Part shown: piece after piece, positions 10,258-20,067 of the stretch | How the letters are laid out: each line of letters starts with the position of its first letter | Position numbering within the stretch: position 1 is the first letter of the stretch | Source: Locusta migratoria | Lineage: Eukaryota > Arthropoda > Insecta > Orthoptera > Acrididae | NCBI GenBank assembly: GCA_026315105.1 | Contig: CM048744.1 | Coordinates: 658,505,676 to 658,569,675, forward strand | Reading direction: 5' to 3' | Length of the DNA stretch: 64,000 bases | Made by a program: the position numbers and the translations under genes | Notes under the pieces: generated by a model | The model's input: the letters and a program-made list of their open reading frames with translations, nothing else | What the model was told of the DNA's origin: nothing | The model's database searches: none

Positions 10258-10830
10258 ATCCATCTACATCCAAACACAGCAAGCCACTCACGGTGTGTGT
10301 CGGAGGATACTTTGCGTACCATTGTCTTTAAATAAATAAATAAATTCCGTTATGGCTCTTTGTGGGCTCTATCTGCCTTTATCCTTGTGGTCATTTCGCA
10401 AGGTTTACACAGGATGGAGCAATATAATTCGTTGATTGCTCGAGAAACGTACGCTCTCGTTTTTGGCAGAAGCCGGTACCGTGATACAGAACGCCCCACT
10501 TGCAGTGTCTGGCACTGATCTCCGTGACGCTTTCGCGGTTACTGAACGAGCCTAATACGAAGCGTGTTCTTCTGTATGTCTCCCATCAACCTCCCCTGGT
10601 GTGGGCAATACTGAAGCGTCGGTCGAACAAATGTAAGCTACTTCCTTTCTTGGCAGACTACAGTTCATGATGATTCCTATAATGAAACTGTACGGCATCT
10701 ACCCCACGATTGATTTTATATGGCCTTTCTATTCAAGCACAGATATTTTATGGAAGTAAGTGTTTCCAGTGTTTGGCCTGCAACACTTTACATTGTTTAT
10801 GGTGAGGAACAATTGCCATTGCTTACATCA
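10258..10830 (-). pseudogene. LINE 3' fragment (CR1/Jockey-like)
   Basis: On the minus strand the stretch ends with a 'gtagatggatg' tail and contains short blocks typical of the C-terminal and 3' region of the LINE family at 6.2 and 23.4 kb, including EQYIV-like and VDG-containing fragments around in-frame stops. No catalytic motif remains. Boundaries are approximate. Confidence 0.5.
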
Positions 10831-10997
10831 TTGTTACGTGGTTCCGATTTTATGGCCTCAGCAGTAATTTTCATGTGACAGGGGTCTGTATCTATGACTT
10901 GTGGTTTCGGAACTGCCGCTTGCCCTGCAAACACAATTATCTATTGTTGGGGGGGGGGGGGGCTCCGGATGTTTAGGTGGTGGTACGATTCGCAATT

Positions 10998-11290
10998 GCG
11001 GCTCGGTGGCACTATGAGTTCAAAGGTCACGGGCTCGATCCCCGCCAGGTTCAAGGATTTTTATCCGTCACTTTCCACTTTCACCTCTGGCTGTTTTCCT
11101 GATGTGAAAAATATCGAGTAGCACCGTTGTTTGGAATCCACGTTAAACTGAGGGTCCCCCAATAACTGGCTGAATAACTCAGTTCGAAGGTCGGAGGAAG
11201 GCAACGGCATACCACCTCCAAACAGGACCATGCCTAGTAAAGCACTGTGGTGTTCAAACCACTCTTCGGATTGCTGACTGCTTTACTTTT
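10998..11290 (+). mobile_element. SINE-B copy
   Basis: The tRNA-like head is partly decayed: 'cggctcggtggcac', with the B box cgggctcgatccccgcc intact. The body matches the other copies ('tgtgaaaaatatcgagtagc', 'ggaggaaggcaacggcatac', 'gtggtgttcaaacc') and ends 'ttgctgactgctttac'. The head lacks the 'gtagagtgccagact' section. Confidence 0.85.
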
Positions 11291-11347
11291 CTTACGATTC
11301 GCGGCTAGTGCCTTCTTCCCCGCAGTCCTCTCTAGTGACCATCACTC

Positions 11348-11348
<1 letters not shown>

Positions 11349-11380
<32 letters not shown>

Positions 11381-11412
11381 GCGCGAGCGCGCGCGCGCGC
11401 GCGCGCGCGCGC
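11349..11412 (+). repeat. Compound (AC)n-(GC)n microsatellite
   Basis: An (AC) tract at 11349-11379 is followed by an almost pure alternating GC tract at 11381-11412. Alternating purine-pyrimidine DNA of this kind favours Z-form. Confidence 0.9.
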
Positions 11413-12503
11413 TCTCGTCCGCATTGCAACGCAGTGGATGATTTTTTTCTGCTTTTCCCGTCTGTGATATAAATCTTCGATACCGCTCGAGCGAAAGGTG
11501 CGACATTGCATGGAATAGCAGCCTTTCATTCCGCATGAAAATGCAGCTGTCCAGCGCCTCTAGCATTGCTGCCAACTGGAGAATTCTGGAACATCCACGG
11601 TATTCACCCAACATGCATCTCTCTCTGATAACGATCCTCTACCAAAAAGAGAAAGATCCACTGCGAGTGATCCGGTCATCGATCTCTATACTACCTGGAT
11701 ATTGAACTTCAGCTGTCTCAGCGTATCAGCCATACATATACGTATTTCGTTTCTTGCCAAATTCAAATATGGCTTCTTTGAAGTATTACAAGAAAACGAA
11801 AAGGAAATACGTTTCTATTCCGGTCCTGTATCAGCCTATTACATTGCATATTGACTTAAAATCCAAATCAAGAAGTAAGCAAGCAATTCTGTGTCAGATA
11901 ATAAGTGATGGAAACTCGTTTGCCAAATTTAAACACAGTAAACAATTCGTAATCGTGTGTGAAACATATGAACGTGCAGGCACGCTGCAATTCTATGCTC
12001 AGACACCAGAGTTATTCATCCAGATCCTGTAGAGATAACTGGATCCGGTACAACACCAAAGATGACATTATGCATGTTGCAGGGCTGTCACTGTGGCACA
12101 GAGACAGAAATCGTCTTACAGACGACGTTGCCCGGATATTTCCAAGACAACCGACATTCTATAACCAGCCAACAAAATTATTTAGATATGTCGCACATTA
12201 ATAGTACCGCTCCGAACTCACTGGAGTAAATAAATATACATACGACGGTTCATTTGCAGAGTTACTAGACATCACGCTAAATAATCAGATGGTACTAAAG
12301 TATAATGGAACATTAACAAATTAGGACTGCCTGCAATCAGTATAACACGTTTTTGACATTTTCATACCACACCATAGGTACACTGTAGTAAAACATAGGA
12401 CGCAAGCTTCTCATACTGTTATTCTATTGTAAGACCTGTTGATTTACTCCATCAAGGGGTCCGGTACGTGTACAAGGTATTGCCCTCGTGGTTTATATAA
12501 GTG
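11413..12503. other. Unassigned stretch
   Basis: I found no element. A 92-codon plus-strand frame at 11754-12032 is Lys-rich and unlike any family that I know. Confidence 0.45.
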
Positions 12504-13125
12504 ATTCCCAACCTATTTCAATACGTGACAGCCCTTCAACTGAAGCAACTAATGTTTTTTTTATCTGTTGTTACTACTTTGTTGTAAAAATGACGTACAG
12601 TATTATATTTTATAGGATGAATTTGTGTTGTACTTATTTGGAATACAAGACATTCTACCTTTATATGATTTCAGAGAGACAAGTTCATTTTGTGTACCGA
12701 GTGCTTCTGGTTTCAGGAAACACATAATGAAATTATACTCGTTAAGGATTATCACACTGGGGTCAATTTGTGAAAAAGCGCATAGGATTTTTGTTCGAAT
12801 TTATCAACAATTACTTTTTGCAAGTTGTTGAGTTAGCTGTAAATTGATTTCTGAAAACGTTCTTCAGGCTTTGCGTCTATTTATTAATTATAAAATGATG
12901 TAAAATGTAGTACTCAATTTAGAATTAATGTTAACAAGAAATTACGTAATTTTAATGTAAAATACCTTCACTTTTATTCGATCTGTGTTTTATATTACTG
13001 AACATTTAGTATTCTGACAAGCCCTGGGCTGGTTGTTCTATGGTGCAACTGCTTCCTACAGTGACCGCGACCCCACGGCCAATATTTTTGAACTCCCTTG
13101 GGGGTCACGAACAACAGGTTTTATA
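12504..13125. repeat. Possible non-autonomous DNA element
   Basis: The left end 'gattcccaacctat...cgtgacagccc' is roughly inverted at the right end ('gggggtcacgaacaacaggtt'). The match is about 25 bp and imperfect. The interior is AT-rich without coding capacity. The class is not certain. Confidence 0.35.
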
Positions 13126-14275
13126 CGTTTTATATGATGAGGATTATTGTATGTTAATGAAAAACCAGCTTAGGCAGAAATTTTAATTCGTGGTAATTTT
13201 TTTACGACACCAATATGGTACGTTTTATAAAAGATTTATTTCATTTACAATTTTAATGTAAATATTGCTTTGAATTGAAACGCATAATCACGCTGTGCAC
13301 ATTACACGATACATAGCTTTGTAATACGGGTAACGAGATCAGTGGTTGGCAGCCACCGCAACTCGTCTCCACGAAGCAACTAGCGCCTTCCCCAACTACA
13401 TTCAGTCGGCACTAGTCCTGCGGCTGGTACAAAACGTGACAGGTTGTCAGTCACGACGATTCCGCATCAACGTCACAGGACGGAAGTCACGACTTGTCAT
13501 GGTTGTGGTAGTTCAGCAAAAGTCTACTACATCAACAGCAACCTGTAAGTTTAACTTTCGCCTTTTCACCGTCCCCGATTGTAGCTTTCCCTGGAAAAGT
13601 GACACTAATATTCAGTGATGCTTTATTCAATGCTAATCAAAACAAGCGCAGTAATGTCAAATATAAAGTGTTAACAAAGGACGTAAAAGAAAATTTGTAT
13701 AAGGCAAAGAAATTTTAATATCGTTATAAATGTCATCTTAGTTCTTTGTTAGAGCACTATATATATGTATTGTACTATTGTATAATCGTTATTATCTTGC
13801 TATTTTTAACAGTGTAGTTGGTAGTTACTTTCTTTTTTAGTTTTTTTTTAATTTCCTACGACGCCATATGTGGGAAAATTTTGATTACACCATTCGCAGT
13901 TGCCAGTAACTACAATAGTACTTCTATTATAGGGCCACCGATGACGTCAGTTTAAATGACGAAGCGGACAAGTCACACATATCAAACCGAAAGGCCGCTT
14001 TTTAATAATTTTTACCTACTATGACACAAACCGGACGGTCAAGCCATTTTTATGTCTAAAGAGGTGACAGAAAGAAAGCAAGCGGATGTAACTAACCAAT
14101 AATCCTGGTTAACCATCCTAAAAGTAACTTAGAAAAACAGTGTAAGTAGTATAGAAGGTAACTAGCCTACTGGTTCAATTTAATTTCCTTATGCGTAAAC
14201 TGCTTGCAATTTAACTAAATTATACGTAAAAATTCTTGCATATTAAAACATACCTTTTTTTGTTCAGTAAAGCAC
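13126..14275. other. Unassigned AT-rich stretch
   Basis: No gene or repeat family recognised. The short plus-strand frame at 13346-13618 has no domain. Confidence 0.45.
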
Positions 14276-14310
14276 CTGAAGATGCGACTTTAACTGTCGC
14301 AAAACCGGTA
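14276..14310 (+). ncRNA. Hammerhead-ribozyme-like core (degenerate)
   Basis: The order is CTGAAGA, a 5-bp stem (gcgac/gtcgc), then AAAACCGGT. This matches the hammerhead order CUGANGA - stem II - GAAA - stem III, with G replaced by A in the GAAA box. The ACCGGT is self-complementary, as in dimer-acting minimal hammerheads of Penelope-like elements. Confidence 0.4.
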
Positions 14311-14384
14311 GTGCGGGTCTCCACGACTCAAAATGAAAGAACATTAATTCACTCTCAATTTTTGTCACGAGGAGTGTTCAAATG

Positions 14385-14640
14385 GAAAGGTACGAAACGT
14401 CTTAACCAAGCCGGATTGAATTTGAATATGTCGCTTTGGGATAACGTAGTGCGATATCTAGGGACGCGAAGCATGCGTCGTCACCTCCCCCTAAAACATT
14501 CAAGGCTGTGCCCTCAACAGGCAAGGTTATGCTCACCGTGTTTTTCGACGTCCCACGTTCAACGTACGATACTCATCGAATTCATCAAGAACTAAAACTA
14601 TTAACGGTGACGTGTACTGTGAGACACCAGCCTACGCAGG
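14385..14640 (+). pseudogene. Mariner-type transposase scrap
   Basis: A frame within this stretch reads STGKVMLTVFFDVPRSTYDT, the 'GKVMLTVFWD..G' block that holds the second mariner beta strand and aspartate region. Neighbouring frames are broken and no TIR was found. Confidence 0.5.
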
Positions 14641-14755
14641 TCCATCAAGAGCAACGGCTGGGCTGCTCACGGAGGGAGTGATTCTGTTCGATGATACGGT
14701 GCATTAACTTCAGGGACACACAAAGTGTAGGGTAAGGTGGTAAAAATTCGATATA

Positions 14756-15948
14756 CACTCCTGACCATTAAAATTGCTACACCACGAAGATGACGCGCTA
14801 CAGGCTCGAAATTTAAACGACAGGAAGAAGATGCTGTGATATGCAAATGATTAGCTTTTCAGAACATTCACACAAGGTTGGCGCAGGCGGCGACACCTAC
14901 AACGTGCTGACATGAGGAAAGTTTCCAATGACTGTTTGCAGAATATGGAATAGGTGGGTTCAGGAGGGCAATACGGAACGCCGTGCTGGATCACAACGGC
15001 CTCGTATCACTAGCAGTCGAGATGACAGGCATCTTATCCGCATGGCTGTAACGGGTCGTGTAGCCATGTCTCGATCCCTGAATCAACGGATGGGGACGTT
15101 TGCAACACAACAACCATCTGCACGAACAGTTCGACGACGTTTGCAGCAACATGGACTACCAGCTCGGAGACCATGGCTGAGGTTACCCTTGACGCTGCAT
15201 CACAGACAGGAGCGCCCGCGATGGTGTACGCAACGACGAACCTGGGTGCACGAATGGCAAAACGTCATTTTTTCGGATGAATCCAGATTCTGTTTACAGC
15301 ATCATGATGGCCGCATCCGTGTTTGGCGACATCGCGGTGAACGCACATTGGAAGTGTGTATTCGTCATCGCCATACTGGCGTATCACCCGGCGTGACTGT
15401 ATGGGGTGCCTATGGTTACACGTCACGGTTCGCATCGACGGCACTTTGAACAGTGGCTTTTACATCTGAGATGTGTTACGACCTGTGGCTGTACCCTTCA
15501 TTCGATCCCTTTGAAAACCTACATTTCAGCAGGATAATGCACGACCGCATGTTGCAGGTCCTGTACGGGCCTTTCTGGATACGGAAAATGTTCGACTGCT
15601 GCCCTGGCCAGTACATTCTCCAGATCTCTCACCAATTGAAAACGTCTGGTGGCCCAGCAACTGGCTCGTCACAATACGCCAGTCAATACTCTTGTTGAAC
15701 TGTGGTATCGTGTTGAAGCTGCATGGTCATCTGTACCTGTACACGCCATCCAAACTCTGTTTGACTCAGTGCTCAGGCGTATCTACGGCCAGAGGCGGTT
15801 GTTCTGGGTACTGATTTCTCAGGATCTATGCACCCAAATTGCGTGAAAATGTAATCACATGTCAGTAAAGTATAATATATTTGTCCAATTAATTCCCGTT
15901 TATCGTCTGCATTTCTTCTTGGTGTAGGAATTTTAATGGCCAGTAGTG
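14756..15948 (+). mobile_element. Tc1-like transposon, complete ends, broken gene
   Basis: The left end (cactcctgaccattaaaatt) and the right end (aattttaatggccagtagtg) are inverted copies. TA lies just outside on both sides (14754-14755 and 15949-15950). The ~1.19-kb length is typical of the family. The only gene is the broken transposase inside. Confidence 0.88.
14928..15845 (+). pseudogene. Tc1-like transposase (DD34E), frameshifted
   Basis: The longest frame, 14928-15449, starts in the second helix-turn-helix (TVCRIWNRWVQEGNTERRAG, then RPRITSSRDDRHL). It runs through the linker (ARTVRRRLQQHGLPARRP) to the first catalytic block VIFSDESRFCL. After a frameshift near 15449, a second frame gives QQDNARPHVAGPV and HSPDLSPIENVWW. 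Thirty-four residues lie between the D of QDN and the E of IEN, so the catalytic triad pattern DD34E is still readable. The first helix-turn-helix is missing. At least two frameshifts inactivate it. Confidence 0.88.
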
Positions 15949-16434
15949 TAAGTACAATTCCTATCAACATACTTTGTCAGTCTCGTAGTGTTGGTAGCAC
16001 TTGCCTTTGTGTGGCTGTAGTGTAGCAGGTTTGTACAGCTGCTACCGTCTTTTCCGAGAATACACTGTTGAGAGTTAAGCGAAGGTACTTAGTCTAACGC
16101 GCTTTTATAAATTTTCTAGTTATGGGTGACTGGATTGTCTGCGAAAAATGGAAAGTTTGGTACCACGAAGTATGCTTTAGTGCCTGAGGGAAAAAATGCT
16201 TTTTATGTGGAAGATACCAGTGATTGAAATTGTACCAGGAAGTGATCACAATTCGTAGTGTGGTACATTTTCGTTCGATTTTTCTCAATTCTGTAACATT
16301 TTTGTGTTTATACGAACATTTGTAATTGTCTTATATTTATGTTACATATTCATTAAACATCTAAGAACAAGAGACAAATTCTTTTCTCAATATATTTCAA
16401 GTTATAATACCAATGATCGCGCTTATACTAAAGA
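15949..16434. other. Unassigned stretch
   Basis: Nothing recognised. Confidence 0.5.
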
Positions 16435-16545
16435 CAGCACAAACATCCATGCCCGAGGGGGGGGGGGGGAGGGGGGAATCGAACTCACGACGGGGATGGC
16501 CTCGCGCAGCGGAGCATAGCATCCGTCTTACAGTCGGGACATGTC
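16435..16545 (-). mobile_element. SINE-A fragment with G-run
   Basis: The order 'cacaaacatccatgcccgag', a G12 run, then 'gaatcgaactc' is the minus-strand SINE-A B-box area. The usual 'cgagggggga' has expanded into a G-run at about 16457-16477. Both ends are truncated or diverged. Confidence 0.65.
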
Positions 16546-16807
16546 GCTCTGTGACTTCCAGTTGTTTGGTCCTCTGAAAACAGTCTGAAAAAGAAGCGCT
16601 TCAACTGGGACGACGAACTGAAGAACACAAGAGAGGACTGGGAACAGGGAACCCTTCGACTCGTTAAACAGTGGGATATTTGTGCTGAGGCCGACTTGAA
16701 TTATAGCAACAGTGTCGTTACGTACATTTCATTTGAACTCCCCCTCGTATTTTAACATCTACATTTTGAAATGTTTGGAAATTCTTTTAATTATGTATTT
16801 TAGAAAA

Positions 16808-16987
16808 AGTTCAAATGTTTGTGAACGTAAAAGGCTAAATTATCAGATCATCGGTCCGTAGACATGCATACTACTTAAACTAAGAACAACACGCACACCC
16901 ATGCACGAGGCAGGATTGTAACGTTCGACGAGAGCGGCCGCGAATCCGTGGTAAGTCGCCTCATACCGCGCGGTCATTCCCCGCGGG
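16808..16987 (-). mobile_element. SINE-A copy, diverged
   Basis: It begins 'gttcaaatgtttgtgaacg' and ends with the head 'accgcgcggtcattccccgcg'. The B box is mutated ('gcaggattgtaacgttcg'), so it is older than most copies here. Confidence 0.7.
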
Positions 16988-17039
16988 CGAAATTTTACAA
17001 AAGATGACAAACAAACATTTTGTCCCGTGCTCGTACTGA

Positions 17040-17500
17040 TAAGGCAGTGGCCGCTGTGCTGCCTCAGGACAGAACGCAGCGCGGTAAGAAAGGGGGAGCG
17101 GTTATCTGAGATAGGGTAGGTTTACAGCCCTCAGGAAGCGCGGCGTTTACGGGGCGGCCCGTAACGCCATTAAAACGCAAATAAATTAGCGAAAAGCGCC
17201 CCGGGGGCGGGAATTTGCGCCGTAATACGCTTAGCAGGTCGTTAGGCCCTCGGCGCTACCCTGCCGCTGCCGATGCCGCTGCCGCTGGCTGGGGGGCGCC
17301 TAGCTAGCGTGGGAAGCGGCGCACGCCGCCTCTCAATAATTCGCCCGCACACCGCAGGGACACCGCCGACCTGGCCGCGCCCACAGTCGCCACTGAGTGT
17401 ACGGCGGCCAACTCTGCCGTATATTCCAAAATTCACCACCACTTGTCTGCAACACGGGAACAGCCTTACAGGGTGGCCCGCAGCAGTGGTAGCTATTCGC
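17040..17500. other. GC-rich, CpG-rich island
   Basis: It stands out from the AT-rich surroundings, with many CpG and words such as gcgccccgggggcggg and repeated 'gccgctgcc'. An AT-rich 'cgcaaataaattagcg' lies inside. Both strands keep frames open for about 110 codons, but with no recognisable domain. It could be a promoter, an enhancer or a GC-rich repeat; I cannot decide. Confidence 0.35.
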
Positions 17501-17726
17501 CACATATACAGGGTGCGCCACTTAAACTTTTCACGCCACATAGATTGGAACAAAATTAGATACTGCTGCAGGCCCCCCAAGACAGGTATTATTTTTTAAA
17601 GAACCTGATTCAAAACATCTTTATTTTAACCTCTACAATTTTTTTCAATTCCAATTAAAAAGGTAATTTTAAAGTAATTTTATTTTATTTATTTTAGTAG
17701 TATTTCTTCTTTTAATCTCTACCAAT

Positions 17727-17829
17727 GTGCTATCGAGCCGCTACAGTGTAATAAAAAACTACTTTTCTTCTTTTAATCTCTAAAAGAAGAAAAGTAGTTT
17801 TTCAATACACTGTAGTGGCTCGATAGCAC
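17727..17829. repeat. 49-nt-arm hairpin overlapping a SINE-B start
   Basis: Arms at 17727-17775 and 17781-17829 are reverse complements at 46 of 49 positions, with a 5-nt loop (atctc). The outer part of the right arm is the SINE-B 5' end ('gtagtggctcgatagcac'). The word ttcttttaatctct also occurs directly at about 17707-17720. Confidence 0.85.
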
Positions 17830-18130
17830 AGTGGTAGAGTGCCAGACTACAAATCCAGTGGTCCCGGGTTTGATCCTCGCCATGTTCTAGGATTTTTATC
17901 TGTCACTTTCCACTTCTTTCACCTCTGGCAGTGTTGCTAATTTGAAAAATATCAAGTAGCACCGTGGTTCGGAGCCCACGTTAAACTCTAGGTCCCCCCA
18001 TCAACTGGCTGGGTAAGTCAGTTCGAAGGTCGGAGGAAGGCAACGGCATACCACCTCCAAACAGGACCATGCCTAGTAAAGCACTGTGGTGTTCAAACCA
18101 ATCTTCGGATTGTTGACTGCTTTACCTTAA
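17811..18130 (+). mobile_element. SINE-B copy, full length
   Basis: The best-preserved head is 'ctcgatagcacagtggtaga' (A box) and 'cgggtttgatcctcgcc' (B box). The conserved body ends 'ttgttgactgctttacctt'. It serves as the reference copy for SINE-B in this window. Confidence 0.88.
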
Positions 18131-18442
18131 TTAATTTCAATTGCATGTTCTAGAACTACTGGGCGGGTTTTGCGACCATTTAAACCTGTTTTTTATGTAT
18201 TAGTAGATAGGGTTGAGGGAGCGGTGCGTAGTTTGTTGGTGAAGTTAAACAAGGGTAGTCAGTTTAGGTTCCATTTATTTCAATTTATATATATATACTG
18301 AAAGCCCAACAAGACAGTTCAGATAAGTGATGCATGGCCAAGTTGGGAGAACCAATTTTTCGATAACTTAATAACGGGCTGAGGGCCCGACGCAATTTTT
18401 TATAATACCAACAATCATAGAGGCAGGCACGAAATTTAGAAA

Positions 18443-18860
18443 AGCAACCCTTTAAAATACAATAAAAGACAAAATGAACCCATCAATTTAAGCGAAAGTG
18501 GAAAATTTTAAATGAAAAGCAACCCTTGTAAATACAATAGAATTTACAAACGTCCCAAGCAGTTTAAATGAAAACAGCTCAGATTAATTATCAAAATCAC
18601 ACTAAAGTGCGGCTCCAAAATTTAAGTGAACACAGCCCTTTAAAATTCAATTACCAAAACACATTAAAGATGAACTCAAAATTTTAAGTAAGGTCTCAGT
18701 TTTACTTCAATAGTAAAGGCTGATAGCAGGAAACAACGTTCAATGATATCAATATGCTGAAGGCCAATTAAACAATACACAGTAAAATTTACAAATAAGC
18801 CCTGCAATTTAAATAACAGCAGTCCAGCTTAGTTACAAGAAAATCATACTGAGGTGAAGA
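18443..18860 (+). repeat. Degenerate ~58-bp tandem array
   Basis: Unit starts (g-caaccc / gctcag / gcccttt / gtctcag) fall at 18443, 18519, 18577, 18635 and 18693. The last three steps are exactly 58 bp. Units share 'caat' and 'tttaa.tgaa.aca' words. Similarity then fades toward 18860. It could be the non-coding region of an LTR retroelement, but no LTR was found. Confidence 0.45.
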
Positions 18861-19603
18861 GCTGGCTACTTGTTAATTTAATACACCCACACAGGTAAAA
18901 CAGATGAGCTGACTCAAAACAGGAAGGAGAGGAATAAGGTGCCCAATGGTCATCAAGAACTACAGCTCTGACACAAAGGGGCTTACAAGAACGGATTGAA
19001 CGGCAAATTACAACCGCGGGGTGGCGATGCCTCACGGAGGGAAAAACTTCTGCAACGAAATGATAATGAAAAAGAAAAACAAAGGTATACAACTACCGCC
19101 CGTGCAGATGCAGATGGGCACAAACCAGATAAATTCCCCAGTTACGTTAACCAAGCTAATGAATATAGAGTACTCGCTACTCAGAGCAAAGAGAAAAAAA
19201 TTCAATTGAACCGAAGAAGAAGTGCGGCATAACAAATGAATAAACAACTAACGCCGTAGACACAGGGAACAACGGCCCCTGGGGAACAACCACCGATCCT
19301 GACAAATTAACACACACATATTTGTGGAGCAGGACTGTATCAAACTTATTTATTTCTTACTCCACGACAAGTGCAGGCACCCTCGCGATGGTGTAGGAGG
19401 AGGGTGTCAACCAACATTTGATACATCCCAGATGAAAAGCGACTGGAACGACGCGAGGCGCAGCCGGGGCTGAGTGCGGAGTACTCTGCCAGTGGTTGGC
19501 AGCTCCGACGCTTGGCGAGGGACGGACGCGGTGTCGCACGGCCGCTAGGAACGAGACCACATAGCCGGGGACGAGGTAAACAGCTCGCACCGAGCTGCTG
19601 TTA
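18861..19603. other. Unassigned, moderately GC-rich stretch
   Basis: Small overlapping frames are present (for example 18996-19232), but none has a domain. It may continue the element that contains the 58-bp array. Confidence 0.4.
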
Positions 19604-19612
19604 TGACAGAAA

Positions 19613-19812
19613 TGTTCAAATGTTTGTAAATCTTATGGGACTTAACTACAGGGTCATCAGTCCCTAAACTTACAAACTACTTAAGAACTACTTACGAACT
19701 AGGACGGCACAAATATCCATGCCCGAGGGGGGATTCGAACCCCCGACCGTAGTGGCCGTGCAGACCGTGACTGAAGCGCCTCAGTCCCCTCGGCCACCGC
19801 GGCCGGCTAACT
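19613..19812 (-). mobile_element. SINE-A copy
   Basis: Full length, with head gccggccgcggtggccgagg and B box ggttcgaatcc on the minus strand. The direct repeat tgacagaaa lies at 19604-19612 and 19813-19821. Confidence 0.9.
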
Positions 19813-20067
19813 TGACAGAAAGGCCTCTCCGGACCAACCTCTTCAGCTCATGGCATGCATGTCTCCCCACGGACAGATTCCCACCCAGAACAACTTCGAT
19901 GCAGACGCCGGCCGCGGCCACAAATGTCCCCTTAATCAAAATAAGTCGTTGCTTGATAATCTCTCCGCTATCCCCGCTGCGACCGACCCACTCCCCTCTC
20001 TATCTATCTCACCACAGAGGGGGCCCGAATGGACTGCGCAGTCAGAGGTAGAAATTCGAAGTACTGC

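Noticed and set aside
11754..12032. 92-codon Lys-rich plus-strand frame
   Set aside because: No recognisable domain. Flanking frames are closed and composition explains it.
17242..17599. Overlapping ~110-codon frames on both strands in the GC island
   Set aside because: Stops are rare in GC-rich DNA, and both strands being open argues against either being real.
19719..20051. Frame starting MPEGGFEPPTVVAV
   Set aside because: This is translated SINE-A (minus-strand B-box region). The same peptide recurs at 39.1 kb and related ones at 55.7 kb. Such peptides often contaminate gene predictions.
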